A stretch of DNA of 64,000 nucleotides from assembly GCA_004102785.1 (NCBI GenBank), contig SCEJ01000003.1, forward strand, positions 62,001 to 126,000. Direction: 5' to 3'. Positions 28,547-37,112 of the stretch are shown here, one piece after another. The notes below the pieces were generated by a model. It ran no database searches. It saw nothing but the letters and a program-made list of their open reading frames with translations, and was not told where the DNA came from. Position 1 is the stretch's first letter. Each line of letters opens with the position of its first letter. A program made the position numbers and the translations under genes. The stretch is from Muribaculaceae bacterium Isolate-013 (NCI) (GTDB taxonomy: Bacteria; Bacteroidota; Bacteroidia; Bacteroidales; Muribaculaceae).

Positions 28547-29811
28547 TTTACGGCTATTTTTCGGTTGGCAAATATGTATATCCCGGCCGGAAGTTTCCTC
28601 ACAGCCTCAATATCGGCATTATTGAAGACTTCAATCCCCATGGGGGTATAAACCGGGCCACGGTAGCCGTGTTCATTCTCATCAGGCTTCGTTTCATGGA
28701 TTGAGGATATAGACGCCGGATAAAGAATCTGCGCCGGGAACCAATATTCATCAGGCATTTCAATAGTTCGGTCAGGAATCAGCTCGCCGGTCGAGGCATC
28801 CGCGGAATAGATCCTGAAGTCGTCATTGAACACATCTCCTGCGGAATGGGCTGCTATAACCGTCACCGAGCCGTCGTAAGGCGACACACTTATCCCCTGG
28901 CCATATACCACTCCGGCATATCCTTTGGATGTCTCCGGCAATTTTATGAATCCGGAGATGAATTCACCGGTATGCAGTTCATAGCGGTTGACTTTTTCGG
29001 CTGATTTTCCGGTAATCAGCAAAGCATTGTTCCCACAGTCAAAAGCAAACGGCTGTAAATGCCAGGACTCCCACACTTCTGTCAGAGCGGCATCGCCGCC
29101 CGGCAAATCTATCTTTTCAACAGAATAGTCATCTGCCGATATTTTCACGATTTCCCCTGACGAGTTTGTAGTGCCGATATAAATCATGCCTTCAGCCGAT
29201 GAAGATGCAATTGCGGAGGCACCCTGCACGGGTATCACTTTCTCCACCTCATCAGTGTGTATATTCACCACAACCACGCCGTCACGCCGGCTTATCGCAT
29301 ACAGCCTGTCGTGCAGACACAGGCTTTGCCCGAACATTCCCGACGAAAGCCCCGCGCCGGAGACTCGGGCCGTAACCACCATGCCTGCCAGGTCTATCAC
29401 ATATAGCCCTTCCGAGGTAGAAAGATAACCTTTTTCTTCCGACACAGTGCTGAGATAAAATGCCTGGCAATGCCCCGGCAGACTATTTAACGCACCTTTA
29501 TATTGAAGCGTTGAGGCCTCCATCACTGTGATGAACCCTCCTCCCGCGGCATCCTTGCTTACGACATACACATTATCGTTCCGGCAACATCCCGACTGAG
29601 ATGTTGTGCCGAGATAATATCCCGGATTAACCTCCGAGAATACACGATACATACGGCTGCCGTCTTCACCGAAAAATGCCAGGGAACCATAATCGGCACC
29701 GAACTGACCTTCGCACACAAGAAGCATGCCGCGGCGGAAGTCCGCCGCATGCATATGCGATACAGCCAGCACGGCTACAAGAAGAATCAATGTTTTTCTT
29801 ATTTCGGCCAT
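28543..29811 (-). CDS. Exported beta-propeller protein, first gene of B12 operon
   Basis: A 422-aa protein with a cleavable signal peptide (to about residue 22, HMHAA). A YncE/DUF5074-like propeller follows, with recurring short blades (GYLSTSEGLYVIDLAG, LYAISRRDGVVVVNIHTDEVEKV, IYIGTTNSSGEIVKIS). The last about 40 residues (GIEVFNNADIEAVRKLPAGIYIF, ending in IAVK) resemble a type IX secretion or sorting tail rather than a propeller blade. It directly follows the riboswitch and attenuator. A second B12-handling propeller is the simplest reading; no lipid anchor is visible, unlike the BtuG-like gene. Confidence 0.7.
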   Translation of the reverse strand: MAEIRKTLILLVAVLAVSHMHAADFRRGMLLVCEGQFGADYGSLAFFGEDGSRMYRVFSEVNPGYYLGTTSQSGCCRNDNVYVVSKDAAGGGFITVMEASTLQYKGALNSLPGHCQAFYLSTVSEEKGYLSTSEGLYVIDLAGMVVTARVSGAGLSSGMFGQSLCLHDRLYAISRRDGVVVVNIHTDEVEKVIPVQGASAIASSSAEGMIYIGTTNSSGEIVKISADDYSVEKIDLPGGDAALTEVWESWHLQPFAFDCGNNALLITGKSAEKVNRYELHTGEFISGFIKLPETSKGYAGVVYGQGISVSPYDGSVTVIAAHSAGDVFNDDFRIYSADASTGELIPDRTIEMPDEYWFPAQILYPASISSIHETKPDENEHGYRGPVYTPMGIEVFNNADIEAVRKLPAGIYIFANRKIAVK

Positions 29812-29821
29812 AAAACGGTCT

Positions 29822-29859
29822 AAAAAAAATCCCGGAATCCATTATAGAGTTTCGGGATT
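29822..29859 (-). terminator. Attenuator terminator of the B12 operon
   Basis: On the minus strand AATCCCG (29859-29853) pairs with CGGGATT (29834-29828), followed by an eight-T run (+ strand A tract 29822-29829), ten bases before the first ATG. Its place after the riboswitch suggests control by premature termination. Confidence 0.7.
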
Positions 29860-29959
29860 ACGCGACCGTATAAGACTTGAACCCGGAATGCGGCGCACAC
29901 AACTTGTAAAAGAAATTCGCCGGCAATTCCATATCAAGCATAATGGCCCATTATCCCGC

Positions 29960-30150
29960 AGGCTCCTTAATGCCTTTGCTTCCGGCAGGTATTCTGACTT
30001 GCCCCATTTTCATTGCGCGCCTTCCCAAAGCATATGCTTCAGTGACATATTGCGCCTGATTGCCGGATGCCGGCAAGGGGGTTACAGCAGCGGGTACTGT
30101 CGACGGATTCACACCGTGTTCCCTGCCCTCCCGAAGCGGGAGGTTTCCAA
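29960..30150 (-). promoter_or_regulatory. Cobalamin riboswitch
   Basis: Read on the minus strand the leader contains the canonical core GGGAACACGGTGTGAATCC with downstream CAGTACCCGCTGCTGTAA, then the B12-box-like GTCAGAATACCTGCC near 29984-30000. A short CCTCCCG/CGGGAGG hairpin opens it. It lies between a minus-strand -7 element (30159-30166) and the first gene of the uptake operon, with a terminator in between. It should lower expression of all seven genes when cobalamin is plentiful. Confidence 0.92.
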
Positions 30151-30158
30151 AAGCTTTG

Positions 30159-30166
30159 CAAATTTA
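30159..30166 (-). promoter_or_regulatory. -7 element of B12 operon promoter
   Basis: TAAATTTG on the minus strand; the predicted start falls at the 5' edge of the riboswitch. It is divergent from, and about 48 bp away from, the -7 element of the AlkD-like gene. Confidence 0.55.
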
Positions 30167-30213
30167 ATGAGAATTTATGAAACCGCCTCTATCCGGGTTA
30201 TAAAAAAAAGCAG

Positions 30214-30221
30214 TACCTTTG
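30214..30221 (+). promoter_or_regulatory. -7 element of AlkD-like gene; leaderless start predicted
   Basis: TACCTTTG ends six bases before the ATG, so with the normal spacing the transcript would begin at or one base before the start codon. Confidence 0.5.
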
Positions 30222-30226
30222 CTGAC

Positions 30227-31000
30227 ATGACTATCAGAACCGCAACAGAGATACAGAAAATCATACGCTCGGCGGCCGATGCCGGGCAGCAAAAAATCCT
30301 TTCACGCTTTTTCAAGACCGGCCCGGGTGAATATGGCGAAGGCGACAGATTCCATGGTGTCCGTGTGCCTGAGGTGCGCAATGCGGTGAAGCAATACAGG
30401 CATCTGTCCGGGATAGATGATGTGCGCATCCTTATCAGCTCTGACTATCATGAAGAACGGCTTGCAGGTTTTCTGCTGTTGGTGGAGATGTATAAAACAG
30501 CTTGTAAAGCAGCTTGTAAAACAGGAAGTCAGGATGAAGTGCGGTTTATCGTCGACTTTTACCTTTCGGCCATCGACCGCGGCAACAACTGGGACCTGGT
30601 TGATCTTGTGGCGCCCAAGATATTAGGCGAATATATCGCCGCAAACCCTGCGGAGAGCTATCTTTTGTATAACCTTGCCGCTATGGAGAGCTGCCTCTGG
30701 CATCAGCGGGTGGCAATGGTGTCGACATGGACTCTAATCCGTGACGGACGATATGCGGACGCGCTCAACCTGGCTGAAATGTTTCTGAACCACAAACATG
30801 ACCTTATGCATAAAGTTTCGGGCTGGATGCTCAGGGAGATTGGCAAGCGAGGCGGCATGAACCGGCTGCTGGCTTTCCTTGACAGATTCGCCGGGATTAT
30901 GCCCCGCACGATGCTGCGTTATTCCATTGAAAAGCTGCCGGAACATCTGCGCAAACATTATATGGCGGTAAAACAGACGAAGGTGCGACCCGGGATCTGA
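30227..31000 (+). CDS. AlkD-like DNA alkylation repair protein
   Basis: HEAT-like-repeat DNA glycosylase family that removes alkylated bases without base flipping. The 257-aa protein shows the family pattern: FFKTGPGEYGEGDRFHGVRVPEVR near residue 25-50, SDYHEERLAGFLLLVE, NNWDLVDLVAPKILG and WHQRVAMVSTWTLIRDG. A short Lys/Ala/Cys duplication (KTACKAACKT) lies in one helix. The frame is open much further upstream, but that part overlaps the riboswitch; ATG 30227 gives the family N-terminus and sits right behind a promoter -7 box. Confidence 0.85.
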   Translation: MTIRTATEIQKIIRSAADAGQQKILSRFFKTGPGEYGEGDRFHGVRVPEVRNAVKQYRHLSGIDDVRILISSDYHEERLAGFLLLVEMYKTACKAACKTGSQDEVRFIVDFYLSAIDRGNNWDLVDLVAPKILGEYIAANPAESYLLYNLAAMESCLWHQRVAMVSTWTLIRDGRYADALNLAEMFLNHKHDLMHKVSGWMLREIGKRGGMNRLLAFLDRFAGIMPRTMLRYSIEKLPEHLRKHYMAVKQTKVRPGI

Positions 31001-31067
31001 CCGGCAGGCGCACCTTCGTGATATGTGTAAACGAACGAGGGATGTTCACATGTACATCCCCCGGACA

Positions 31068-31334
31068 TCATTGTTCGGCCTTGGCTTCCTCTTCCTGAAG
31101 AATCTGAACAGCCATATCGTAGATAGTGGTGTCATCAAGAACCACGATGCCGCCGTCAGGTCCCGGCTCGATATGCAGGCCGCAATTCTTGCCGAATTCA
31201 TAGTTTGAGCCGCCGAAGTAGTTGCGTACGGTCTGGGCGGTGATATTGAGTTTGTCAGCGATACGTGCGGTTGCTCCGTCAGGCAGCGCGTCTTTCAGAC
31301 GACGGAGGTCATTAAAGGAGATCGTTTTAGTCAT
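31068..31334 (-). CDS. Small HTH DNA-binding-like protein
   Basis: An 88-aa protein. The first half reads as a helix-turn-helix (DGATARIADKLNITAQTVRNYFGG, residues about 19-42). The second half is a short strand-rich part (IEPGPDGGIVVLDDTTIYDMAVQIL) ending in an acidic helix. Similar small proteins occur in Bacteroidales without known function. A 26-bp perfect palindrome lies 75-100 bp upstream and could be its own operator. Confidence 0.7.
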   Translation of the reverse strand: MTKTISFNDLRRLKDALPDGATARIADKLNITAQTVRNYFGGSNYEFGKNCGLHIEPGPDGGIVVLDDTTIYDMAVQILQEEEAKAEQ

Positions 31335-31408
31335 GACTTTATGATTTTGGGGTGAGTATTAATTTTATGGCTTAAATTTAAATCTTATTTTTTTAATTAC
31401 CAAATTTT

Positions 31409-31434
31409 ATTAATGTGTTATATAACACATTAAT
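31409..31434. promoter_or_regulatory. 26-bp perfect palindrome, candidate operator
   Basis: Half-site ATTAATGTGTTAT (31409-31421) is followed directly by its exact complement (31422-31434). It lies in the AT-rich gap between the bat operon end and the small HTH gene. With no loop it reads as a protein-binding dyad rather than a terminator. Confidence 0.55.
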
Positions 31435-31484
31435 TCGGTGAATATCGCTAACAATGCCAAATTCAAAGGATTACCCTTCGGTCA

Positions 31485-32282
31485 TCAGATTTTCTCAATT
31501 TCGTCGGCCTTGATCCAGGCACGCTCACGGGCTCCGACTCTGACTTCATACCATTTGCCTTCGACTGATGTTGAAATCGAATCGACAATCATAACCTTTG
31601 TTCCCTCGTGCAGGAGAAAAGCCTGCTCCGACTGCGAACGGGCCACACGCGGCGTAGTGGCCAGTTGGGCCGCCGGCGGGAGTATGATACCGTAATCCGA
31701 CGATGTAACGCGGTTGGCAGCCGCAAACGATATAATTATGGCAATAAACGTGGTGACAAATACTATGATTCCGCCAAAAAAGCTGATTTTTCTTAAAACC
31801 ACTGCATTGGCAAAAAGATATACCGCAATGCAGCCGATAAAGACTGCAAACAGCACAACTGCGATGACCGCCCAGGTATCGGCCTTGAATGCGCTTACCG
31901 CGCGGTCGCTTAGCCGTGTCATTATCGAGCCGTCGTCAAACTGTTTGTCGGCAAGTTTTCCCTGTACGAATTCAAGATTCGCACGTGCGTCTTCATCGGT
32001 GGGGTCAAGTTTCAGCGCGCGCTCATAGTTCACCACGGCCATTCCGAGATTTCCCTGACGATAGTATGCGTTGCCGATATTATAGTAGAGGCTCGGCGAC
32101 GTTCCATGCTTTTCAAGAGCGGATATATATAACTGTTCTGCCAGGACAAAATTATCGGCTTCATAAGCCGAATCGCCCCTCTCAGTGAGAGACAGCGCGG
32201 CGGCAAAACCTCTGGCGGGGCTGAATACGACAAGTGTCAGAAGGAGCAGTCCCAATATGCGGTTGATTCTTTTCATTTCCAT
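31485..32282 (-). CDS. batE: BatE: TPR and SH3-like protein
   Basis: Last gene of the aerotolerance operon. A signal peptide or N-terminal anchor is followed by TPR repeats (about 28-105, SLYYNIGNAYYRQGNLGMAVVNYERALKLDPTDEDA). Two membrane helices follow (about 135-185), then a C-terminal bacterial SH3 domain (VMIVDSISTSVEGKWYEVRVGARERAWI). This order is the BatE architecture. It starts 12 bp after batD. Met3 could be the start. Confidence 0.85.
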   Translation of the reverse strand: MEMKRINRILGLLLLTLVVFSPARGFAAALSLTERGDSAYEADNFVLAEQLYISALEKHGTSPSLYYNIGNAYYRQGNLGMAVVNYERALKLDPTDEDARANLEFVQGKLADKQFDDGSIMTRLSDRAVSAFKADTWAVIAVVLFAVFIGCIAVYLFANAVVLRKISFFGGIIVFVTTFIAIIISFAAANRVTSSDYGIILPPAAQLATTPRVARSQSEQAFLLHEGTKVMIVDSISTSVEGKWYEVRVGARERAWIKADEIEKI

Positions 32283-32294
32283 TCGTATCTGAGG

Positions 32295-34142
32295 TTATTT
32301 ACGGAGGAGCCTGGCGCGGTCAAGCTCGGTAACGGCTTTTTCAGCCTGTTCATAGCTCTGATGTATTGTGGAAGCCTCGGATGCGCCGGGTGTATAGCGG
32401 GCCATCTCGCAGTTGTCAAGCACTCCGATTACGTTTTCGACAAGTTCGGGGGCAACTCCTCTTTCAGAAAGATTGGCCACAATGTTCTCCCGGTTGAGCT
32501 GCGACACGGGGATAGTGAGTTTGTCACTCAGATACCCCCACATAGCCCGGAGCAGTTCGGCATAGAATTCCTCGCTTTTGCCTTCATTCATGAAGCGACG
32601 CGCAAGTTTCAGACGTTTTTGTGCAGTTTTTCCGGCTTTTGCATTTCTGCGCCCGGCCACATCGGCCAGCATGGCGTTGCGTCGCGAGGCAAAAACTACG
32701 GCTCCGGCCAGCAATACAATCAGCAGTCCGTACACACTCCAGTACCACCATATACGCACCGCCGGAATGTTATCCTTGCTCATATCGCTTACACCTTTGC
32801 GGATGTGGAGAATATCGGTGTTCTTCACCTTTATGTCGGTCTGCTCGGAGACGGATGCGCCTGCACCTTTCTCAACCTTAACGTTATAGGCCGACGTGTT
32901 GAGTGTGACATATTTGCGCGCTGTGGGATCAAAGTAGACAAACGGCATAGCCGGTATTTTGAACGTTCCCACGCTCTGCGGCACAAATGTGTATTCTATT
33001 GATGTGGTGCCCGAGACATTGGAGCCGCTTACACGGGCCCTGGAGTCGGTCTTGGGGGTGTACTGCTCGAATTCCGAGGGGAGTTCCGGTTTCGGCGCCT
33101 CGATATATTTGATATTGCCCGTACCCGTGATTATATATGTCAGCGCCGCGGCCTCGCCGGTGCGCAGTTCCTCGGGGGCGAGCTGGCTCTCAATCTGGAA
33201 TTTTCCGACAGCATTCGTGAAGCCGGCCGGACGCGGTTCAGGCAGCGGAGTGATTGTCACGGTAGAGGTGTAGGGAGGGAGCACCACTTTCTTCTCTACC
33301 GGACGGGCGGTATAATACCATCCGCTTGAGACCCGCTCTATCTGCTGCACAGTAAGGTCATATTTGCCGGAACTGATAGTGAGCTTACCTGATTTCTGCG
33401 GGAAAATGATGCATTTCTTAAGAACGGCCGTAAGGTAGTTCTGGCCGTTATACTGCTCTACGTTGTTGAGCTGTCCCTGCACGTCGACTTCATCAATAAG
33501 GAATCCGTCAAAAGTGGGCGGTGCGGCAGCCATGAACGATACGATGCTCTGATATTTTGTATAGAGTTTAATCGTGCACTCAACGGCTTCCTGCTCATAT
33601 ACATGCTGCTTGTTGAGTATGATTCTTACGAAAATATCATCCTTGCCAATCTTTTTGTCGGAGGTCTGAGTGGAAAGGTCGTCAACAAACACGTGGTCGG
33701 GAGCGGCGTCATATCCGCCCCACCCCTGCCGGGCAGCCTGTGACTGCGCCGTGCCTTTGTCGGCAGGAAGCACAGTAAACTGAGTGGCCTTGGTCGACAG
33801 TTTCTTGCCGTCGACAGCGAGCGACACTGCCGGGATGGTATATGTGCCCTCTTTTTCGGCCCGGTAAACAAAAGTATACTCCACCGAGGTGCTTGAAGAG
33901 GACTGTCCGTTGATCATCTGGAAACTCTGCATGGTGCTTCTCCCCGGCGTAGGCGAAAGGAGCTTGCAGCCAAAGATGGATGGAGCCTGTGGCGCACCCG
34001 ATTCTCCATTGACGACCTTAAATTTGACCATGAACTTATTGCCGGCAATCACGTTGCGCGGCGGGATTACCTGGAACGCAGCCTGGCACCATGCCGGCAG
34101 ACAGACCGCTAACAGTAATATTACTAATAAAATCTTTTTCAT
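32295..34142 (-). CDS. batD: BatD
   Basis: Exported protein of the Bat complex: signal peptide (MKKILLVILLLAVCLPAWCQA), long Ig-like beta-rich periplasmic region with the family start FQVIPPRNVIAGNKFMVKFKVVNG, and one membrane helix about 145 residues from the end (WYWSVYGLLIVLLAGAVVF). A basic cytoplasmic tail follows. The start at the second Met is chosen for the signal peptide; an ATG seven codons upstream is possible. Molecular role is unsettled in the literature; the operon is linked to oxygen tolerance in Bacteroides. Confidence 0.87.
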   Translation of the reverse strand: MKKILLVILLLAVCLPAWCQAAFQVIPPRNVIAGNKFMVKFKVVNGESGAPQAPSIFGCKLLSPTPGRSTMQSFQMINGQSSSSTSVEYTFVYRAEKEGTYTIPAVSLAVDGKKLSTKATQFTVLPADKGTAQSQAARQGWGGYDAAPDHVFVDDLSTQTSDKKIGKDDIFVRIILNKQHVYEQEAVECTIKLYTKYQSIVSFMAAAPPTFDGFLIDEVDVQGQLNNVEQYNGQNYLTAVLKKCIIFPQKSGKLTISSGKYDLTVQQIERVSSGWYYTARPVEKKVVLPPYTSTVTITPLPEPRPAGFTNAVGKFQIESQLAPEELRTGEAAALTYIITGTGNIKYIEAPKPELPSEFEQYTPKTDSRARVSGSNVSGTTSIEYTFVPQSVGTFKIPAMPFVYFDPTARKYVTLNTSAYNVKVEKGAGASVSEQTDIKVKNTDILHIRKGVSDMSKDNIPAVRIWWYWSVYGLLIVLLAGAVVFASRRNAMLADVAGRRNAKAGKTAQKRLKLARRFMNEGKSEEFYAELLRAMWGYLSDKLTIPVSQLNRENIVANLSERGVAPELVENVIGVLDNCEMARYTPGASEASTIHQSYEQAEKAVTELDRARLLRK

Positions 34143-34224
34143 CCGAAACTGATTTCTTTCCACTCTTCTCTCAAAAACTCTAATCCCGGCAGGTGTTGCC
34201 GGATAGCAACGCAGTCAGAGGGCC

Positions 34225-35046
34225 TTACCAGGGCTTTTCAGGCTGGCGTCGGGATGCCTGACCTGCTTTCCCCTGCTTCATATTCTCGAGCTTCTGGCGG
34301 GTGGCATTCTCCTTATCCTCCATAGCTTTCAGAATCTGCTGGGCATTGGCATCGCTGAGACCGCCATTCTGCTGCTGGGGCTGCTCCTTTTTGTCTTTAT
34401 TCTGGTTAGCCTCGTTTTGCTGCTGATTCTGGTTCTGCTGGTCCTGCTGCTTTTGATCATCCTTGTTCTGCTGCTGATTCTGTTGTTGCTGCTGGTCCTG
34501 GTTCTTGTCGTCGTCCTTATTCTGCTGATTCTGATTCTGCTGCTGTTGCTGCAGTTTAAGCTGAGCCAGGCGCAGATTCTCTCTAGCGGCATCATCAGCC
34601 GGATTTCGGCGCAGAGCATTCTTGTAATGCTCGACAGCCGAGGAATAGTCCTCACCTTTATACGCAAGATTACCGCGGTCATAAAACGCAGGCTGCGCGA
34701 TTCCGGGTTCGGCGTCAGCCGAAAGTTCAGCCAGCATCGAGTTCGCCCGCGACATAAGGGAATCGCCTTTATTTTCAGAATCCTCCCCGCGCTGCTTTAT
34801 ATATGCTGAGGCGAGATTGAACTTCGCCACCTTGTTGTCAGGATTCTCGCCCAAAGCCTTGTTATAGCTTACCTCGGCTTCGGCATAACGTTTCTGGCGA
34901 TATAGGTCGGTGCCATTTTTTATGAAGTTGCGCTCTTTCTTTGTCGACACAACTTCAGCCTGCCCACGCTCCCCCGAATCCGCGCATGAAGCCGAGATGA
35001 GGAGAAGTGAAGCCAGACCTGTTGCTATGTTTATGAGCCTTTTCAT
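34225..35046 (-). CDS. batC: BatC: TPR lipoprotein with Gln-rich tail
   Basis: A 273-aa protein with a lipoprotein-type signal (LLLISASCADSG). Two or three TPR repeats follow (about 45-155, RYAEAEVSYNKALGENPDNKVAKFNLASAYIK). A low-complexity Gln/Asn/Lys/Asp tract spans about 165-230. The C-terminal segment AQQILKAMEDKENATRQKLENMK is the usual BatC ending. Its start overlaps the batB stop by 4 bp. The CAG-type repeat tract is a likely site of length variation. Confidence 0.85.
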   Translation of the reverse strand: MKRLINIATGLASLLLISASCADSGERGQAEVVSTKKERNFIKNGTDLYRQKRYAEAEVSYNKALGENPDNKVAKFNLASAYIKQRGEDSENKGDSLMSRANSMLAELSADAEPGIAQPAFYDRGNLAYKGEDYSSAVEHYKNALRRNPADDAARENLRLAQLKLQQQQQNQNQQNKDDDKNQDQQQQQNQQQNKDDQKQQDQQNQNQQQNEANQNKDKKEQPQQQNGGLSDANAQQILKAMEDKENATRQKLENMKQGKAGQASRRQPEKPW

Positions 35047-36089
35047 TTTTTCCTTGTGAAGAAATTATATTTGGTAAGCCAGCGTATCTTGCGGGGCAGA
35101 ATGAACACATCAAGAACAAGCAGGCCAAAAGCCAGCCAGGCAAACACCGGAAATTGCTCCGCACTCGCCTTGTAGGTTATATGCCTGAGATCTGATTTCT
35201 TTATTTTGTCGAGATTGTCGACAAGTTCGTTCACTGCCTGGCTCCCGGAACCGTGTATATACACGCCACCGCCGGCAGCCGCAATCTCTTTGGCTTCTTT
35301 TTCATTAAGATAAGTAGTGACCGGCGCACCGGAAGCATCCTTGAGGAAGTCGCCGGAATTTTTATGCAGGGGAATAGGAGCACCCTTGGCCGAACCAACA
35401 CCTATAACATCGACTTCAATGCCGAGTCCCTTGGCATACTTGGCCATCTCTATGGCATCCCCTTCGTGGTTCTCGCCGTCGGTTATTACCACAATAGCCT
35501 TGTTCACATCACTGTCAGGGGTAAATGAATTGATTGCCATATTTATCGCCGTGCCTATCGAAGTGCCCTGAGTGCTTACCATATCGGTTGAAATCTCATC
35601 GAGATAAATCCTGGCCGAGACAAAATCGGTTGTTATCGGGAGCTGGGTATATGCTTCACCGGCGAATACGATAAGCCCTACACGGTCGTTGGAAAGTTTA
35701 TCGATCATACGGTTAAGTATGAACTTGGCTCTGTCAAGGCGCGATATTCCGCCGGCATCGTCAGTCGATGAGGCAAGCATTGACCGCGATACGTCAAAGG
35801 CAATCATAACTTCGATTCCCCTGGTATTCTCGGTCTCTTCCTTCTCGCCGGCACGCGGGCGCGCGGCTGCTATAATCAGCATGGCAAGCGCAAGGAGCTC
35901 GACTGTGATTTTTACAGCAGGCATGTATTTTGATACAGCCGGCATCAAATCCGAGTAATTGGCAGCATCGCCGAACCGTTTCAGCTTCCTCCTCCGTGTC
36001 ATGCGATTGATTATCCATAATACCAGAATAACCGGAATAAGGATAAGGAGATATAGTAATTTAGGATATGCGAAGGTCATAATTGGCAA
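35043..36089 (-). CDS. batB: BatB: vWA-domain membrane protein
   Basis: von Willebrand factor A protein of the Bat operon. Two N-terminal membrane helices (about 11-27 and 56-75), a vWA domain with a complete MIDAS site (DVSRS near residue 100, a threonine in STQGTSIG, and ITDGENHEGD), and a C-terminal helix (FPVFAWLAFGLLVLDVFIL). This matches BatA/BatB topology. ATG 36080 is an equally good start (MTFAYPKLLYLL). Thought to form a complex with BatA and the TPR partners. Confidence 0.87.
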   Translation of the reverse strand: MPIMTFAYPKLLYLLILIPVILVLWIINRMTRRRKLKRFGDAANYSDLMPAVSKYMPAVKITVELLALAMLIIAAARPRAGEKEETENTRGIEVMIAFDVSRSMLASSTDDAGGISRLDRAKFILNRMIDKLSNDRVGLIVFAGEAYTQLPITTDFVSARIYLDEISTDMVSTQGTSIGTAINMAINSFTPDSDVNKAIVVITDGENHEGDAIEMAKYAKGLGIEVDVIGVGSAKGAPIPLHKNSGDFLKDASGAPVTTYLNEKEAKEIAAAGGGVYIHGSGSQAVNELVDNLDKIKKSDLRHITYKASAEQFPVFAWLAFGLLVLDVFILPRKIRWLTKYNFFTRKK

Positions 36090-36122
36090 TCGTTGAAGAT
36101 TATTCGTTTGAAGTCTGTTACA

Positions 36123-37112
36123 TCAGGGCATCGTGCGCAGCCATGTATTGCGGAGAAGCAGATCCAGAAGGAGCAGTCCGAGCGCTACCATGGCCCACGG
36201 AAAGTATATGTCCTCTGTGTGAGAAAAGTGGCGCACATCAATCTCGGAGGTCTCAAGCCTGTCGATTTCGGCAAATATGTCAGCCAGGACTTTATTGCCT
36301 GTCGCGCGGAAATACTTGCCTCCGGTGATATCGGAAATCTGCTTCAGTGTGCCTTCGTCAATCACTACCGGCTGAGGCACGAACTCCATACGGCCGAACA
36401 TGTTGATCTGAGGATATGGCGCGGTGCCGTTGGTGCCGATGCCGATTGTATAGACTTTTATCCCCTCTTTATGGGCTATTTCAGCGGCCATCAGCGGCGA
36501 CACTATACCTGTGTTGTTGGAGCCGTCGGTCAGCAGGATTATGCTTTTTGACTTTGCCTGGCCGGACTTTATGCGGTTGATCGCGGTTGCAAGTCCGTCG
36601 CCGATAGCTGTGCCGTCCTCCAGCATCTCGCGGTTCAGCGACTGCACATAGTTCATCAGTGTGGCGCGGTCAGTGGTCATCGGCACTCCGGTAAATGCCT
36701 CTCCGGCAAATACCACCAGTCCCATATTGTCGTTCTCGCGGCCGTTGATGAATCTCGAGGCTATCTTTTTGGCAGCCTCCAGGCGGTCGGGCTTGAAATC
36801 CCGGGCAAGCATTGACGACGATATATCAAGGGCGATAATCATGTCGGTTCCCTCTGTCTTTGATGTGGACCATGCATCTGAACTCTGCGGACGCGCCAGC
36901 ACTATTATAATGCAGCCTAAAGCCAGAAGTCGGAGTACAAACAGAAAATACAGTCCATACTGGCGCAGCGGGCGGCCCGCCTTGGCCATCCACGATACTG
37001 TTGACATGCCCATCGACGGGTATGCGTCGCGATGGCGCATTATGTACCATGCAATCAGAGGTATATAAAGTAGAAACAGCCAAAGAAGGCCGGGATGAGC
37101 CAGTTGCATCAT
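36123..37112 (-). CDS. batA: BatA: vWA-domain membrane protein
   Basis: 329-aa paralogue of BatB. N-terminal helices (LLWLFLLYIPLIAWYIM, YFLFVLRLLALGCIIIVLARP) precede the vWA domain with MIDAS residues DISSS, a threonine in EDGTAIGDG, and LTDGSNNTG. One C-terminal helix ends the protein. It begins 4 bp inside the end of the preceding gene and is separated from batB by 33 bp. Confidence 0.88.
   Translation of the reverse strand: MMQLAHPGLLWLFLLYIPLIAWYIMRHRDAYPSMGMSTVSWMAKAGRPLRQYGLYFLFVLRLLALGCIIIVLARPQSSDAWSTSKTEGTDMIIALDISSSMLARDFKPDRLEAAKKIASRFINGRENDNMGLVVFAGEAFTGVPMTTDRATLMNYVQSLNREMLEDGTAIGDGLATAINRIKSGQAKSKSIILLTDGSNNTGIVSPLMAAEIAHKEGIKVYTIGIGTNGTAPYPQINMFGRMEFVPQPVVIDEGTLKQISDITGGKYFRATGNKVLADIFAEIDRLETSEIDVRHFSHTEDIYFPWAMVALGLLLLDLLLRNTWLRTMP

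Noticed and set aside
29726-30226. Upstream in-frame extension of the AlkD-like gene by 167 codons
   Set aside because: It overlaps the cobalamin riboswitch and B12 operon start on the other strand, shows no family similarity, and a promoter box sits just before the internal ATG.
34430-34560. Repeat array in batC
   Set aside because: The CAG/CTG-rich tract is coding low complexity (Gln/Asn) in frame with the BatC protein, common in this family.
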